From Halomonas sp. CUBES01 (lineage in GTDB: Bacteria; Pseudomonadota; Gammaproteobacteria; Pseudomonadales; Halomonadaceae): a stretch of DNA of 64,000 bases. The notes beneath the pieces were generated by a model, which was not told where the DNA came from, did not search any database, and saw nothing but the letters and a program-made list of their open reading frames with translations. Shown here piece by piece: positions 1 to 10,557 of this stretch (positions within the stretch are counted from its first letter, which is position 1; the number at the start of each line of letters is the position of its first letter). Made by a program: the position numbers and the translations under genes. The DNA lies in NCBI RefSeq assembly GCF_020991005.1, contig NZ_JAJLLW010000011.1, positions 10,847-74,846 of the forward strand, written 5' to 3'.

Positions 1-332
1 GACCCGGCCAGACGCTGGTGTTCTACATGGGGTTGGGCAGCGTGGATGTGATCAGCCAGGCGCTGATGGCCCAAGGCATGGCGCCGGATACCCCGCTGGC
101 CTTGATTGAGCAGGGCACCACCCAGCAGCAAAAGACCCATATCGGTACTCTACAGTCGCTGCCTGACACTTTTATTGCCGGTGTTATCAAGCCGCCCACC
201 TTGTTGATCGTGGGGCATGTCGTGTCGCTGAACACGCAGCTAGCCTGGTTTGACACCGACCAGACCCATGCCAAGGGATTCAGCGAAGGCAAGCATCCCA
301 CCCCGCCTGACGAATTAGATACCAAACGTTAA
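1..332 (+). CDS. cobA: Uroporphyrinogen-III C-methyltransferase / siroheme synthase, C-terminal end (partial)
   Basis: The window opens inside this gene: the frame is already open at base 3 and continues to a TAA at 330-332. The visible ~109 residues contain the GLGS-x-D/LALIEQGTTxxQ/PPTLLIVGxVVxL pattern that closes the SAM-dependent uroporphyrinogen-III methyltransferase domain of CobA and CysG, so the enzyme makes precorrin-2 for siroheme or cobalamin. Because the N-terminus lies outside, it cannot be decided whether this is a stand-alone CobA/NirE or the last domain of a CysG fusion. The acidic, proline-rich tail after the domain is not part of the conserved fold. Confidence 0.85.
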   Translation, partial: PGQTLVFYMGLGSVDVISQALMAQGMAPDTPLALIEQGTTQQQKTHIGTLQSLPDTFIAGVIKPPTLLIVGHVVSLNTQLAWFDTDQTHAKGFSEGKHPTPPDELDTKR

Positions 333-486
333 ACAATCAACGCTTGGGTCATCCCGTGAAACTGGCTAGATGCACTAAGCTGTGTATGCTGGTAGCCAGC
401 AACGTGATTTTTCACAGTCCGTTGACTTAATGCGCAGCCAACACCGGCACGCGCAACCCGCAGCGACCATCAAAGGGAGAGGCGAT

Positions 487-1605
487 ATGTCAGACGAGCA
501 GCATTCCGATCAACAGCCCACCAACAGTAAGCCGGACATGAAGACACTTTTCCGCGATAACCGCGTGAAGGGCATGGCCGGGATTACCGCGATCGCGGTG
601 ATCTGGGCGCTGATGGCGCAGTCGAACGTAGGCACCAGCCGCGATCGGGTGGCGGCCCTTGAAGAGCAGGTGGCAAGCGTTGAGGAAGAAAATAATGCCC
701 TCAATCAGCAGCTCAGCGAAGTCGACGATGCCGAAGCGAATCTTTCAGCGTTGCAGGAAGACATGAGCGCGCTCGAAGCGCAACAGGCCGACGAACAGCA
801 GGCGCTGGAAGATACCCGGCAGGAGCTGAGCGATACCCGCTCGGAGCTTGATTCACTGCAAGAAGAGCGCGACTCGCTGCAAACCAACGTTGACGAACTG
901 AACCAACAGGTCAGCGACGCGGAAAGCGAGCTAGCAACGCTGCGCGAAGAGCGTGATCGGGTACAGCAGGCCAGCGAGGAAGCTGTACAGGCACGTCAAC
1001 AAGCCGAGGAGGCTCATCAGAGCGCTGAAGATGCGCGCCTGGAGGCAGAAGAAGCCCGTCAGGAAGCGGCCAACGAACGTCAGCAGGCGGTTGAAGAGCG
1101 TGACGCCGCAAGACAAACGCTGGATGAAGTCAATACCCAGATCGAGCAGGCGAATGAGCGCTTGTCCAGCCTTCAAGACGACATCGCCAACGCCGAAGCA
1201 GAGCGCGATGAGGTTCTGCAGGCGCGTGACAGCGCTGCCAGCGAGCGCGATGCACTGCAAGAAGAGGTCGATTCGCTGAAAGCGCTGCGCGATGAGGAAG
1301 AGAGTAGCCTGAACGATGTGCGCAGCGAAATGGAAGATATCATGGTCGCCATCGAAATGGGCCGCGAGGAACTGGCCAAGATTGAAGACCAGGTATCCAC
1401 CCGTGAAGAGCAGCTGGAACGCTTGGAAACACAGTTGAACGAGTGGCGTGATGAACTCTCCACGCTGGATTCGCGTACCGGTAATGCGGCCAACGATGAC
1501 GGTGAAAGCACCAATCAGGGAGGTGGCGAAGAAGGTGCCAGCCAGAGCAGCGAAGAGGCATCGTCTGGCAGCGAAGGTGGCAATCAGGAAGATGAAGCCA
1601 GCTAA
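487..1605 (+). CDS. Single-pass membrane-anchored coiled-coil protein of unknown function
   Basis: A 372-residue protein beginning at the ATG at 487, chosen because AGGGAGA sits 7 bases upstream; an in-frame start at 382 has no comparable site. A short hydrophilic N-terminus (~35 residues) is followed by one hydrophobic segment (about residues 36-52, GITAIAVIWALMAQ) and then ~280 residues of heptad-rich Glu/Gln/Ala/Arg sequence, i.e. a very long coiled coil. The last ~45 residues are low-complexity Gly/Ser/Glu. No enzymatic motif is seen. The topology (cytoplasmic N-tail, one membrane pass, long periplasmic coil) resembles spacer or scaffold proteins, but this is inference; I do not recognise a named family. 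A strong terminator follows at 1637-1670. Confidence 0.75.
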   Translation: MSDEQHSDQQPTNSKPDMKTLFRDNRVKGMAGITAIAVIWALMAQSNVGTSRDRVAALEEQVASVEEENNALNQQLSEVDDAEANLSALQEDMSALEAQQADEQQALEDTRQELSDTRSELDSLQEERDSLQTNVDELNQQVSDAESELATLREERDRVQQASEEAVQARQQAEEAHQSAEDARLEAEEARQEAANERQQAVEERDAARQTLDEVNTQIEQANERLSSLQDDIANAEAERDEVLQARDSAASERDALQEEVDSLKALRDEEESSLNDVRSEMEDIMVAIEMGREELAKIEDQVSTREEQLERLETQLNEWRDELSTLDSRTGNAANDDGESTNQGGGEEGASQSSEEASSGSEGGNQEDEAS

Positions 1606-1636
1606 GCACTCTTGCGAAGCGTAATAGTCTGGATGA

Positions 1637-1670
1637 GCGGGTGCTGATACGGTCAGCACCCGCTTTTTTT
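1637..1670 (+). terminator. Rho-independent terminator after the coiled-coil gene
   Basis: Perfect 11-bp stem (1637-1647 with 1653-1663), five-base loop, then seven T residues at 1664-1670. It ends the coiled-coil gene transcript and isolates it from mrp-dcd. Confidence 0.92.
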
Positions 1671-1751
1671 GGGCGTTGGTTTATGATTGGGTCGGCGAGG
1701 AGTATGATTTGCCCATTCATCAATTCAGCGCCAGACGAGGAGTCTCTCTAA

Positions 1752-2552
1752 ATGGAAGGCGTCAAACATATTATTGCAGTGGCATCGGGCAAGGGTGGCG
1801 TTGGCAAGTCAACCGTTACCGTCAACCTGGCCCTGGCATTGTCCGCCCAGGGCTACCGTGTCGGCGTGCTGGATGCGGATGTCTATGGCCCCAGCCAGGC
1901 GCAAATGCTGGGTGTCGCCGAGGGCGTGCGTCCTCAAGCGTCCGGGGATGACAAGTTCCTGCCGCTCGAAGCGCACGGCCTGCAAGCCATGTCCATGGCG
2001 TTCATGGTCAATACCCGCGAAGCCATGGTCTGGCGGGGGCCGATGGTAGTCGGCGCGTTTCAGCAGATGCTGAATCAGACCCAGTGGGATAACCTGGACT
2101 TTCTGCTTATCGACATGCCTCCTGGCACCGGCGATATCCAGTTGACGCTGGCCCAGAAAGTCTCGGTGGCGGGGGCGGTGATTGTCACCACACCTCAGGA
2201 TATTGCCCTGCTCGACGCGCGCAAGGGCATCGAGATGTTCCGCAAGGTCAACGTGCCCGTACTTGGTGTGGTTGAGAACATGAGCCTTTACCACTGCGAA
2301 AATTGTGGCCACGAAGCGCCCATCTTCGGCGCTGGCGGGGGTGACCGTATTGCCGAGGAGTACGACACCGAGGTGCTCGGCCGCTTGCCACTGACGCTAT
2401 CGATTCGCGAGCTTGCCGACTCAGGGCGGCCAAGCGTGGTGTCGGAGCCCGATAGCACCGTCAGCCAGACCTTTGCCGCGATTGCCAAGCGCGTGGCGCA
2501 AAGCGTGGATGGACACGGTCAGGAAACACCCACTATTTCCTTCAGCGAGTGA
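1752..2552 (+). CDS. mrp: Mrp/ApbC/NBP35-type Fe-S cluster carrier ATPase
   Basis: A 266-residue P-loop protein that binds and transfers iron-sulfur clusters to client apoproteins in the cytoplasm. The deviant Walker A GKGGVGKST lies at residues 13-21, followed by DADVYGPS and the family's GDxQLTLxQK region; the cluster-ligating CxxC is C182-E-N-C185. The protein starts directly at the ATPase domain and lacks the N-terminal MIP18/DUF59 domain found in longer Mrp proteins such as that of E. coli. The ATG at 1752 is preceded by GAGGAG with good spacing. dcd follows after 11 bases, probably as an operon; mrp next to dcd is also the Pseudomonas arrangement. Confidence 0.94.
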   Translation: MEGVKHIIAVASGKGGVGKSTVTVNLALALSAQGYRVGVLDADVYGPSQAQMLGVAEGVRPQASGDDKFLPLEAHGLQAMSMAFMVNTREAMVWRGPMVVGAFQQMLNQTQWDNLDFLLIDMPPGTGDIQLTLAQKVSVAGAVIVTTPQDIALLDARKGIEMFRKVNVPVLGVVENMSLYHCENCGHEAPIFGAGGGDRIAEEYDTEVLGRLPLTLSIRELADSGRPSVVSEPDSTVSQTFAAIAKRVAQSVDGHGQETPTISFSE

Positions 2553-2563
2553 CGACGTAACCA

Positions 2564-3130
2564 ATGAGTATCAAGTCTGATAAGTGGATCCGGCGCGTGG
2601 CCGAAAGCGATGCCATGATCGAGCCCTTCGAGCCCGGTCAAGTTCGTTACCTGAACGGGCAGCGCGTGATTTCCTTCGGCACCTCCAGCTATGGCTACGA
2701 CGTCCGCTGCTCGGATGAATTCAAGGTGTTTACCAATATTCACTCGGCGATCGTCGACCCCAAGTCCTTCGACGAGAACAGCTTTGTCGATGTAAAGGGC
2801 GATGTGTGCGTCATCCCGCCCAACTCGTTTGCGCTGGCGCGTACCGTGGAATATTTCCGTATTCCGCGCAACGTGCTGACCATTTGCCTGGGCAAATCCA
2901 CCTATGCGCGCTGCGGTATCATCGTCAACGTGACGCCGCTCGAGCCGGAGTGGGAAGGGCACGTTACACTCGAGTTCTCGAACACCACCAATCTGCCAGC
3001 GAAAATCTATGCCAACGAAGGCGTCGCGCAAATGCTGTTTCTGGAATCGGACGAAGTGTGCGAGACGTCCTACAAGGATCGGGGCGGCAAGTACATGGGC
3101 CAGCGGGGCGTTACCCTGCCGCGTACCTGA
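2564..3130 (+). CDS. dcd: dCTP deaminase
   Basis: A 188-residue enzyme deaminating dCTP to dUTP to supply dUMP for thymidylate synthesis. The sequence closely follows the Pseudomonas-type Dcd from the start ([11 protein letters not shown]) through SSYGYDVRC, the nucleotide-binding GKSTYARCG segment, and the active-site region with the catalytic Glu in [15 protein letters not shown], to the terminal [10 protein letters not shown]. Length matches the family. It is probably cotranscribed with mrp and is followed by a symmetric terminator shared with the opposing purN. Confidence 0.97.
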   Translation: MSIKSDKWIRRVAESDAMIEPFEPGQVRYLNGQRVISFGTSSYGYDVRCSDEFKVFTNIHSAIVDPKSFDENSFVDVKGDVCVIPPNSFALARTVEYFRIPRNVLTICLGKSTYARCGIIVNVTPLEPEWEGHVTLEFSNTTNLPAKIYANEGVAQMLFLESDEVCETSYKDRGGKYMGQRGVTLPRT

Positions 3131-3148
3131 CGCCTGTCCCATGCCCAC

Positions 3149-3184
3149 AAAAAAACCGAGCGGCTTACACCGCTCGGTTTTTTT
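3149..3184. terminator. Bidirectional intrinsic terminator between dcd and purN
   Basis: An 8-bp GC-rich stem (3156-3163 with 3170-3177) with loop CTTACA is flanked by an A-run on the left and a T-run on the right, so it works as a U-tract terminator for both convergent transcripts, dcd (+) and purMN (-). Confidence 0.93.
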
Positions 3185-3203
3185 ATGCCGGCACCATTAG
3201 CGC

Positions 3204-3941
3204 TTAATTTGCAGATTCGTCGAGCTCTTCGGCCGCGTCGTCGTGGGAGAGGCGCATGCCGTGGGGCGGCAGTCGGTGACCATCCATGGTGGCGCCTTCG
3301 CCCGTATACTGAAGACGACCCTGCAAGAACCACTGCACCGCGATGGGGAAGATAAGATGTTCCCGATCCTGGACTTTCTGCTTCAGGGTCTCGACGCTGT
3401 CGTCGGCGCTGACCTTGAGCTCGGCCTGTAACACGACCGGCCCGCCATCCAGCTCTTCGGTCACGAAGTGAACGCTGCAGCCGTGTCGCGTTGCCTGGTC
3501 GGCAAGCGCGCGGGCGTGGGTATTGAGACCTTGATAGGCGGGCAGCAGCGACGGGTGGATGTTCAGCATCCGCCCCAGAAAGCGCTGCACGAAGCGTGGC
3601 GTCAGGATGCGCATGAAGCCGGCGAGCACGATCACATCGGGTTCATGGCGCTCAATGACCTTGATGAGCGCGCCGTCATACGCCTCCCGGCTTTCGTACT
3701 CGCGGTGCGGCAGGGCAACCGCATCGATCCCGGCGTCCCGGGCGCGCTTGAGTCCATAGGCGTCGGGCTCGTTGGCGATGACCGCGACAATCTCACCGCC
3801 CAGGCGGTCGTGAGACTGGGCGTCGATAAGCGCCTGTAGATTGCTGCCGCTACCGGAAATCAGCACCACGACGCGGGGCGGCGCCGTGGGCTCCGGGGTC
3901 ATGTCGGTGATGGTGTCGCTGTTGTAGTCGGTGCTGCTCAT
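3204..3941 (-). CDS. purN: Phosphoribosylglycinamide formyltransferase (GART)
   Basis: A 245-residue enzyme transferring a formyl group from 10-formyl-THF to GAR, the third step of purine synthesis. The core begins at [16 protein letters not shown] and contains the catalytic Asn and His in [13 protein letters not shown] and the catalytic Asp in the [11 protein letters not shown] stretch. About 22 extra residues precede the core compared with E. coli PurN. The start overlaps the purM stop as ATGA (3938-3941), indicating translational coupling in a purMN operon. Confidence 0.96.
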   Translation of the reverse strand: MSSTDYNSDTITDMTPEPTAPPRVVVLISGSGSNLQALIDAQSHDRLGGEIVAVIANEPDAYGLKRARDAGIDAVALPHREYESREAYDGALIKVIERHEPDVIVLAGFMRILTPRFVQRFLGRMLNIHPSLLPAYQGLNTHARALADQATRHGCSVHFVTEELDGGPVVLQAELKVSADDSVETLKQKVQDREHLIFPIAVQWFLQGRLQYTGEGATMDGHRLPPHGMRLSHDDAAEELDESAN

Positions 3942-5011
3942 GCCGGCAAATTCTCCAGTACCACGGCATCCTGCTGGCGCGGTTCGATCTGCCCCAGGCG
4001 ATAAACGGTTTCTCCCTGGGCTTCCAGGTGAGCCATGGCTTGGCTTGCCTCGTCTTCAGGCACCACCACGACCATGCCGATACCGCAGTTGAGCACGCGG
4101 TACATTTCGGTATCGGCGACGTTGCCCTGGGTTTGCAGCCAGTCAAATACCGCCGGGCGCGACCACGCCTGGGTGTCGATACGCGCCGCCAGCGAGTCGG
4201 GCAGTACGCGGGGTATGTTCTCGAGCAGCCCGCCGCCGGTAATGTGCGACAGGGCGTGTATCGAGAGGCCGCTGTCGCGCAGCAGGGAAAGCAGCGCCTT
4301 GACGTAAATGCGCGTGGGGGCCATGAGCGCATCGCCCAGCACCGTGCCGTCGATCGGGGTGTCCAGCGGCGCCTCGCTGCGCTCGATGATTTTACGAATC
4401 AGTGAATAGCCGTTGGAGTGCGGGCCGGAGGAGGCGAGGCCAAGCAGCACGTCACCTTCCCCCACGCGGCTGCCGTCAAGAATCTCGCTCTTTTCCACCA
4501 CCCCCACGCAGAAGCCGGCCAGGTCGTAGTCATCGCCCTCGTACATACCGGGCATTTCGGCGGTTTCGCCGCCGACCAGCGCGCAGCCTGCCTGTTCGCA
4601 ACCGGCGCCGATGCCGGTGACTACATCGGCGGCAATGTCGACATTTAATTTACCCGTGGCATAGTAGTCGAGGAACAGTAGCGGCTCGGCCCCGGCCACG
4701 ATCAGGTCGTTGACGCACATGGCCACCAGGTCGATTCCAATGGTGTCATGCTTGCCAAGCATCATCGCCAGGCGCAGCTTGGTACCGACGCCGTCGGTGC
4801 CGGAGACCAGAACCGGCTGGCGGTAGCCCTGGGGCAGCTCGCACAGGGCGCCAAACCCCCCGAGCCCGCCCATGACTTCGGGGCGAGTCGTGCGCTTGGC
4901 GACGTGCTTGATGCGATCGACCAGCGCATTGCCGGCATCAATATCAACGCCGGCGTCTTTATAGCTGAGCGATGTGGCCGAAGAGGCGCGCGAAGAGGAG
5001 GTCTCGGTCAT
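3938..5011 (-). CDS. purM: Phosphoribosylformylglycinamidine cyclo-ligase (AIR synthetase)
   Basis: A 357-residue enzyme closing the imidazole ring (FGAM to AIR, ATP-dependent). Recognised by [18 protein letters not shown] at the N-terminus, GGLGGFGA, the [15 protein letters not shown] segment and [10 protein letters not shown]. The start at 5011 gives the family length and the characteristic N-terminus; the open frame runs on to 5116, but those 35 residues are unlike PurM. purN follows with a 4-base overlap. purM is transcribed divergently from the perM-like gene at 5206. Confidence 0.96.
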   Translation of the reverse strand: MTETSSSRASSATSLSYKDAGVDIDAGNALVDRIKHVAKRTTRPEVMGGLGGFGALCELPQGYRQPVLVSGTDGVGTKLRLAMMLGKHDTIGIDLVAMCVNDLIVAGAEPLLFLDYYATGKLNVDIAADVVTGIGAGCEQAGCALVGGETAEMPGMYEGDDYDLAGFCVGVVEKSEILDGSRVGEGDVLLGLASSGPHSNGYSLIRKIIERSEAPLDTPIDGTVLGDALMAPTRIYVKALLSLLRDSGLSIHALSHITGGGLLENIPRVLPDSLAARIDTQAWSRPAVFDWLQTQGNVADTEMYRVLNCGIGMVVVVPEDEASQAMAHLEAQGETVYRLGQIEPRQQDAVVLENLPA

Positions 5012-5087
5012 GACAGGTCCTATGGAGCAAAGTGCAGTGCAAGAGAGACTGGCGAACGCCGCCAGCGCCAGGCAATAACTGGGGCGG

Positions 5088-5096
5088 ATTGTATCA
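5088..5096 (-). promoter_or_regulatory. Possible extended -10 promoter of purMN
   Basis: On the minus strand TGA-TACAAT forms an extended -10 element ~77 bases upstream of the purM start. The -35 position 17 bases further up is poor (ATGCGA), as is usual for extended -10 promoters. No PurR operator was recognised. Confidence 0.4.
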
Positions 5097-5205
5097 CTCG
5101 GCGGCGTGGCTCGCATCGCCAGCGCTTGACGGGAACAAAAGCAGGCGGTTTTTATTTATATCCGGCATAGTAGATGGTTAAAAACGAGGCCGTTCAAGGA
5201 GCGAT

Positions 5206-6312
5206 ATGCGCAATTCATGGTGGGGTATCCTGCTGTTGGCCGCAGTGGTCGGGCTGGTTTACGTGCTCAACGCGGTATTGATGCCGTTTGTTGCCGGCGT
5301 GATCCTGGCCTACCTGGCTGACCCGCTGGCCAATCAGTTCCAGCGCTGGGGGATGAACCGTCCCGTCGCCGTCAGCAGCGTTTTCTGCGTGCTGCTGGTG
5401 GTGCTCGTGGTCAGCCTGCTGATCTTGATTCCACTGGTCATCCAGCAGACAAAACAGCTGGGTGAAGCCGTGCCGGGCATTTTTGCCTGGGGGGAAAACA
5501 CCCTGGCCCCGAAGGTGTTCGAGTGGACCGGCTATGATCTACGCGCTGAACTGGTCAACGTGCGTGAGACGCTGGTCGAAAACTGGCGAGATGCCGGTGG
5601 TTATTTGGCCCAGGCGTTGGGTCAGATCGGCCGCTCGGGGATGGCCTTTGTGTCGTGGATTACCTATGTCGCGCTGATTCCCGTGGTCACGTTCTACCTG
5701 CTGCTGGACTGGAATCGCCTTATCACCAATATCGGCAACCTGATTCCTCGCCAGTGGGCGGACGATGTGGGTCGCCTGGTACGGCGCTGCGATGAAGTGC
5801 TGGCCTCATTTCTGCGCGGGCAACTGCTGGTCATGCTGTGCCTAGGTATTATCTATGCGGGCGGGTTGACCCTGCTGGGACTCGATTTTGGCCTGTTGAT
5901 CGGCGTGGTATCGGGTCTGGTCAGTATCGTGCCGTTTCTTGGTTTCATCCTGGGGTTGTGCATTGCGCTGATTGTCGCGCTTTTTCAGTTTGGCACCTGG
6001 TGGGGGCTGCTGGGCGTTGTGGCCGTTTTCGCGATTGGGCAGGTGGCGGAAAGCGTGGTGCTCCAGCCGAAACTGTTAGGCGACAAGATAGGGCTCCACC
6101 CGGTGGCCGTGATTTTCGCGGTGCTCGCCGGGGGGAATCTGTTCGGCCTGACGGGGGTGTTGCTTGCCTTGCCCGCAGCGGCCATCATCATGGTGCTGCT
6201 GCGCGAAGCCAAGGATCGTTACAAGAGCAGCGATCTGTACAATGCCGAGCATGAACACGATCACCCGAACGAAGAGGTACCCGCGATCGGTGATAATAGG
6301 GAGTCTTCATGA
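5206..6312 (+). CDS. AI-2E family (PerM/YdiK/TqsA-like) membrane transporter
   Basis: A 368-residue inner-membrane protein with seven to eight hydrophobic segments: two at the N-terminus (residues ~5-40), one at ~60-85, a soluble stretch with amphipathic helices, then a cluster from ~150 to ~345. It contains the family's conserved PVVTFYLLLDW segment and ends in a charged His/Glu-rich tail. Members of this family include TqsA (autoinducer-2 export) and PerM-type permeases and some sodium/proton antiporters; the substrate cannot be read here. AAGGAG precedes the ATG, and the stop overlaps the hda start as ATGA. This gene upstream of hda and divergent from purMN is also the Pseudomonas layout. 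Confidence 0.88.
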   Translation: MRNSWWGILLLAAVVGLVYVLNAVLMPFVAGVILAYLADPLANQFQRWGMNRPVAVSSVFCVLLVVLVVSLLILIPLVIQQTKQLGEAVPGIFAWGENTLAPKVFEWTGYDLRAELVNVRETLVENWRDAGGYLAQALGQIGRSGMAFVSWITYVALIPVVTFYLLLDWNRLITNIGNLIPRQWADDVGRLVRRCDEVLASFLRGQLLVMLCLGIIYAGGLTLLGLDFGLLIGVVSGLVSIVPFLGFILGLCIALIVALFQFGTWWGLLGVVAVFAIGQVAESVVLQPKLLGDKIGLHPVAVIFAVLAGGNLFGLTGVLLALPAAAIIMVLLREAKDRYKSSDLYNAEHEHDHPNEEVPAIGDNRESS

Positions 6313-7013
6313 GCCAGGTGCCGGCGCAGCTACCCCTTGGGGTAGGCCTGCGCGACGACGCGACGTTTCATAACTATTACCCTGGAGAAGCGAACGCGGC
6401 CATGCTGAATCGCCTTCAGCAGCAGTGGACGCAAACCGGTGAGGACTTCATCTATCTGTGGGGGCCGCCCGGCTCCGGGCGTAGTCATTTGCTCCAGGCT
6501 GCCTGTCACGCCGCGACTGATCGCGATAAGCGGGCGCTCTACCTGCCGCTGGCCGAGCTGGGACACTTTCCACCGCTGATGCTGGAAGATATCGAGCGGC
6601 TCGACGTCGTCTGCATTGATGACCTCGAACAGGTGATCGGCCGCAAGCGTTGGGAGGAGGCGCTGTTCCACGCCTTTAATCGACTGCGGGATGCGGGCAA
6701 GCACTTGGTGATTGCGGCAAATGCACCACCCCGTCAGCTGGATGTGGCGCTGCCCGACCTGGCGTCTCGGCTGAGCTGGGGCACCACCTTTCACCTGCAT
6801 CCGCTGGACGATGATGATCGGCTGGCGGCACTCAAGCTGCGCGCCAACGCGCGAGGCCTGCAGCTGCCCGACGATGTGGGTCGCTATATTCTTCACCGCG
6901 GCCCGCGCGAGCTCGGCGCGCTTTGCCGGGCGCTGGAAACCCTGGATCAGGCATCGCTGTCCGCCAAGCGCAAACTGACCATCCCGTTCGTGAAATCTGC
7001 CCTGAACTGGTAA
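6309..7013 (+). CDS. hda: DnaA regulatory inactivator Hda
   Basis: A 234-residue AAA+ protein homologous to the ATPase domain of DnaA. With the DNA-loaded sliding clamp it stimulates hydrolysis of DnaA-ATP and so limits re-initiation of replication. The N-terminal region carries the clamp-binding-like QLPLGVGLRDDATF segment; the Walker A is the Hda variant GPPGSGRSHL (Arg in place of Lys), followed by VVCIDDLEQVIG (Walker B) and sensor/arginine-finger regions around SRLSWG. Translation is coupled to the preceding transporter by an ATGA overlap. Confidence 0.95.
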   Translation: MSQVPAQLPLGVGLRDDATFHNYYPGEANAAMLNRLQQQWTQTGEDFIYLWGPPGSGRSHLLQAACHAATDRDKRALYLPLAELGHFPPLMLEDIERLDVVCIDDLEQVIGRKRWEEALFHAFNRLRDAGKHLVIAANAPPRQLDVALPDLASRLSWGTTFHLHPLDDDDRLAALKLRANARGLQLPDDVGRYILHRGPRELGALCRALETLDQASLSAKRKLTIPFVKSALNW

Positions 7014-7014
7014 T

Positions 7015-7047
7015 AAAAAAGCCACCAGCGTTGGACTGGTGGCCTTT
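7015..7047. terminator. Terminator shared by hda and the phasin gene
   Basis: An 8-bp stem GCCACCAG/CTGGTGGC (7021-7028 with 7036-7043). On the minus strand it is followed by six T residues (7020-7015), giving a good terminator for the phasin gene; on the plus strand only a short CTTT follows, so it is weaker for hda. Confidence 0.82.
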
Positions 7048-7089
7048 AGGTCATGCCTGCGCGCTGAGCGTGACGCTCAGCCGTTACAT

Positions 7090-7464
7090 TTAAGCTGTTT
7101 TACCCATCTTGCTGGCAACGGTTTGTGCCTGCTTGATGTTGTCTTCGGTAATCTTCTGGCTTTTCTGAACGAAGTCCTGCTGCAGCGAAACAACGTTGTC
7201 CGCATCGCTCTTCAGGCGCTCGGCCACTTCTTTGGCGACTTTCTGCTGGCCTTCCATGTAGCTGCGCAGCTCTTCGGCGTCTTTGACGCTCATCAGCTTG
7301 CGTGCCTGTTCGATGCTGGTATCAACGTAGGCTTTTTGCGCGTCAAGCTGGGCGTTGAACATTTTTTCCGTCATGTCGACGCTCAGCGCAGCGTAAGCGC
7401 GTGCAGGGGCCATGAAGAAATTATCGAACTGCTGTGTCCACTCGTTGGTGTTGAAAGTACTCAT
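7090..7464 (-). CDS. Phasin family protein (polyhydroxyalkanoate granule-associated)
   Basis: A 124-residue, almost entirely helical amphipathic protein without signal peptide or membrane segments. The N-terminal FNTNEWTQQFDNFFMAPARA region and the long Lys/Ala/Gln/Glu helix are typical of the phasin_2 family, small proteins coating PHA storage granules and controlling their number and size. It stands alone with its own terminator. No PHA synthase gene is in the window, so the granule role is inferred from the family; some phasin-like proteins act as general chaperones. Confidence 0.82.
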   Translation of the reverse strand: MSTFNTNEWTQQFDNFFMAPARAYAALSVDMTEKMFNAQLDAQKAYVDTSIEQARKLMSVKDAEELRSYMEGQQKVAKEVAERLKSDADNVVSLQQDFVQKSQKITEDNIKQAQTVASKMGKTA

Positions 7465-7776
7465 GATGAATGCTCCTGATTAGCGTTGCTAATATGTCGT
7501 GATACAAAAAGTGAGGGCCAAGCGTCCCGGTGATTTGCATCGACATCGACGCTTTTCCTCATCTACTGCGATGCAGCATAGCAGGCGGATTTGTGCAGTG
7601 CAACAAGCGAGTGAAAGCAATCCGTTAGCTGGCTTGAGTTTTACTCTGGGCGCACTAGCCTGATAAGGGGCTGCCGACCGCTTGGCAGTGCGCGCGCGGT
7701 TAGTCGCGCCGATTGGCTATCAATGGCCAACCATCCCTATTCGTGAATTACCTACGCTGTCTATAAGGAGATCACC
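7465..7776. other. Intergenic control region between phasin (-) and fumC (+)
   Basis: A 312-base gap between divergent genes. It holds a candidate phasin promoter (7575-7603) and, 47 bases before the fumC start, a small inverted repeat TTGGC-N8-GCCAA (7713-7717 and 7726-7730) that could be a regulator site. AAGGAGATCACC directly precedes the fumC ATG. No coding sequence or RNA gene was seen. Confidence 0.5.
7575..7603 (-). promoter_or_regulatory. Candidate sigma-70 promoter of the phasin gene
   Basis: Minus-strand TTGCAC (7603-7598), a 17-base spacer and TATGCT (7580-7575), ~110 bases upstream of the phasin ATG. Matches to consensus are moderate. Confidence 0.4.
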
Positions 7777-9155
<1,379 letters not shown>

Positions 9156-9159
<4 letters not shown>

Positions 9160-10223
9160 TCCTGCTCTTCGCGCTGCCCCTTGCGGATGGTCTGACGCGC
9201 CTCGCTTTGTTCTTCGGCGCTGGCTGTGGGTGTCTCATGCTCGTCGCTGCGCGTGGGCCGGTAACACAGGGTTGCCAGTATCGGAAAGTGATCCGAGCCA
9301 AAGCCTTGCAGCCGGCTCATGTTGCCGAGCATGAAGTGCTCGCTGACAAAGATATGATCAAGGGGCCAGCGCAGGATAGGGTAGTGGGCGTGGAAGGTGC
9401 TGAACATGCCGCGCCCTCGGCGCGGATCGAGCATGCCGCCGATGCGGCAAAAGCGCCGCGTTGTGCGCGACCAGGCAACGTCGTTGAGGTCGCCGGCAAC
9501 CAGGGTGGGTTCCGGGGTTTTCTGGATTCTTTCGCCGATCCATAGCAGTTCGGCGTCGCGCCACAGTGACTTCTCGCTTTCACCCGGGGCCGGGGGCCGA
9601 GGATGCACGGCAAACAGCCGGATCGCCTCGCCCCCGGGCAGCCTGACATGGGTGTGAATGGAGGGAATATCGTCCTGGATCAGCCACTCCACAGAGGTGT
9701 CTTCCAGCGGCAGGCGCGAGTAAAGATGCATGCCATAAAGGTTGTCGAGGGGGATTTTGACGCTGTAGGGCCATGTTGCATCCAGCGCAGGGTCGAGCTG
9801 ATCCTGCCACCACTGGTCGGACTCGAGCGTCAGCAGGATATCGGGCTGATGGGCGCGAACCTGCCTGATCAGATCCGAGGCACGACGGTTGGTCGTCAGC
9901 ACATTGGCAATGAGCAGCGTGATGTCACGTTGCTCGTCGCGCACCTTGGCCGAGCGCACCTGCTTGGGCCAAAGGCGCGTCCAGGGCAGGATATAGCATG
10001 CCTGAATGACGACAGCGGTGATACAGAGTACCAGCGCGATGGTTCGCCACATTGGCGACACGGGCAGTAACAGCGCTGCCAGCAGGCAGAGCGCTGCGGC
10101 GCTTGCGATCTGCAGGCGGGGAAACTCAAAGCTGCGTATCCACCACCAGCGCAGTCTGATTCGGGCAATGAACGTTGCAAGCAGCAGGACGGTCGCGATG
10201 CTTCCCAGCAATAGGCCGAGCAT
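9156..10223 (-). CDS. Membrane-anchored endonuclease/exonuclease/phosphatase (EEP) family protein
   Basis: A 355-residue protein with three hydrophobic segments in the first ~95 residues and a C-terminal EEP-fold domain. Metal and catalytic motifs visible are LTLESD (the Glu), AVHPRPP (His), GDLNDVAW (Asp/Asn) and GSDHFPILATL (terminal Asp-His). The fold covers nucleases, phosphodiesterases and sphingomyelinase-like enzymes; the substrate is not readable. The start at 10223 is preferred over an in-frame one at 10241 because AAGGAG lies 7 bases before it. A charged Glu/Gln tail ends the protein. Its stop overlaps the fumC stop in CTAG. Confidence 0.8.
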
Positions 10224-10363
10224 GGCCGATCTCCTTTCCATTAGGTGCGGCTTAGGTCAGGCGTCATACCAGTGTAGCAGCGGGTTTTACAGGCGGGGGA
10301 TAGCGCCCAGGCGATCAAAAGGCCGATAGTGATGGAAAATGTTCGGGTAAGTCGATAAATGGC

Positions 10364-10391
10364 TTGCAATTCAGTGACGGAAACGTAAAAT
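10364..10391 (+). promoter_or_regulatory. Promoter of tRNA-Val
   Basis: TTGCAA, a 16-base spacer and TAAAAT place the transcription start near 10398, about a dozen bases before the mature tRNA 5' end. Confidence 0.65.
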
Positions 10392-10409
10392 ACGCATCCG
10401 TTGCTCGGC

Positions 10410-10486
10410 AGGACCATAGCTCAGTTGGTTAGAGCGCCACGTTGACATCGTGGAGGTCGGCGGTTCAAATCCGCCTGGTCCTACCA
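10410..10486 (+). tRNA. tRNA-Val (anticodon GAC)
   Basis: A 77-base cloverleaf: acceptor stem AGGACCA pairs with TGGTCCT, the D arm is TAGCTCAGTTGGTTAGAGC, the anticodon stem CCACG/CGTGG encloses loop TTGACAT with anticodon GAC at 10444-10446, and the T arm carries GGTTCAAAT. The CCA end is encoded. It is a monocistronic unit with its own promoter and terminator. Confidence 0.97.
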
Positions 10487-10490
10487 GATC

Positions 10491-10524
10491 ACGCCCCGTC
10501 ATCACTATGACGGGGCGTTTTTTG
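10491..10524 (+). terminator. Terminator of the tRNA-Val unit
   Basis: Stem ACGCCCCGTCAT/ATGACGGGGCGT around a short loop (10491-10518), followed by a run of T residues to 10523. Confidence 0.92.
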
Positions 10525-10557
10525 TCGTGAGTGTGTGCCAGCTAGCCTACTTGCGAG

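Noticed and set aside
931..1659. 242-codon minus-strand frame with hydrophobic stretches opposite the coiled-coil gene
   Set aside because: Its Leu/Phe-rich look is the mirror of Glu/Gln/Lys codons on the other strand; no ribosome binding site or family match.
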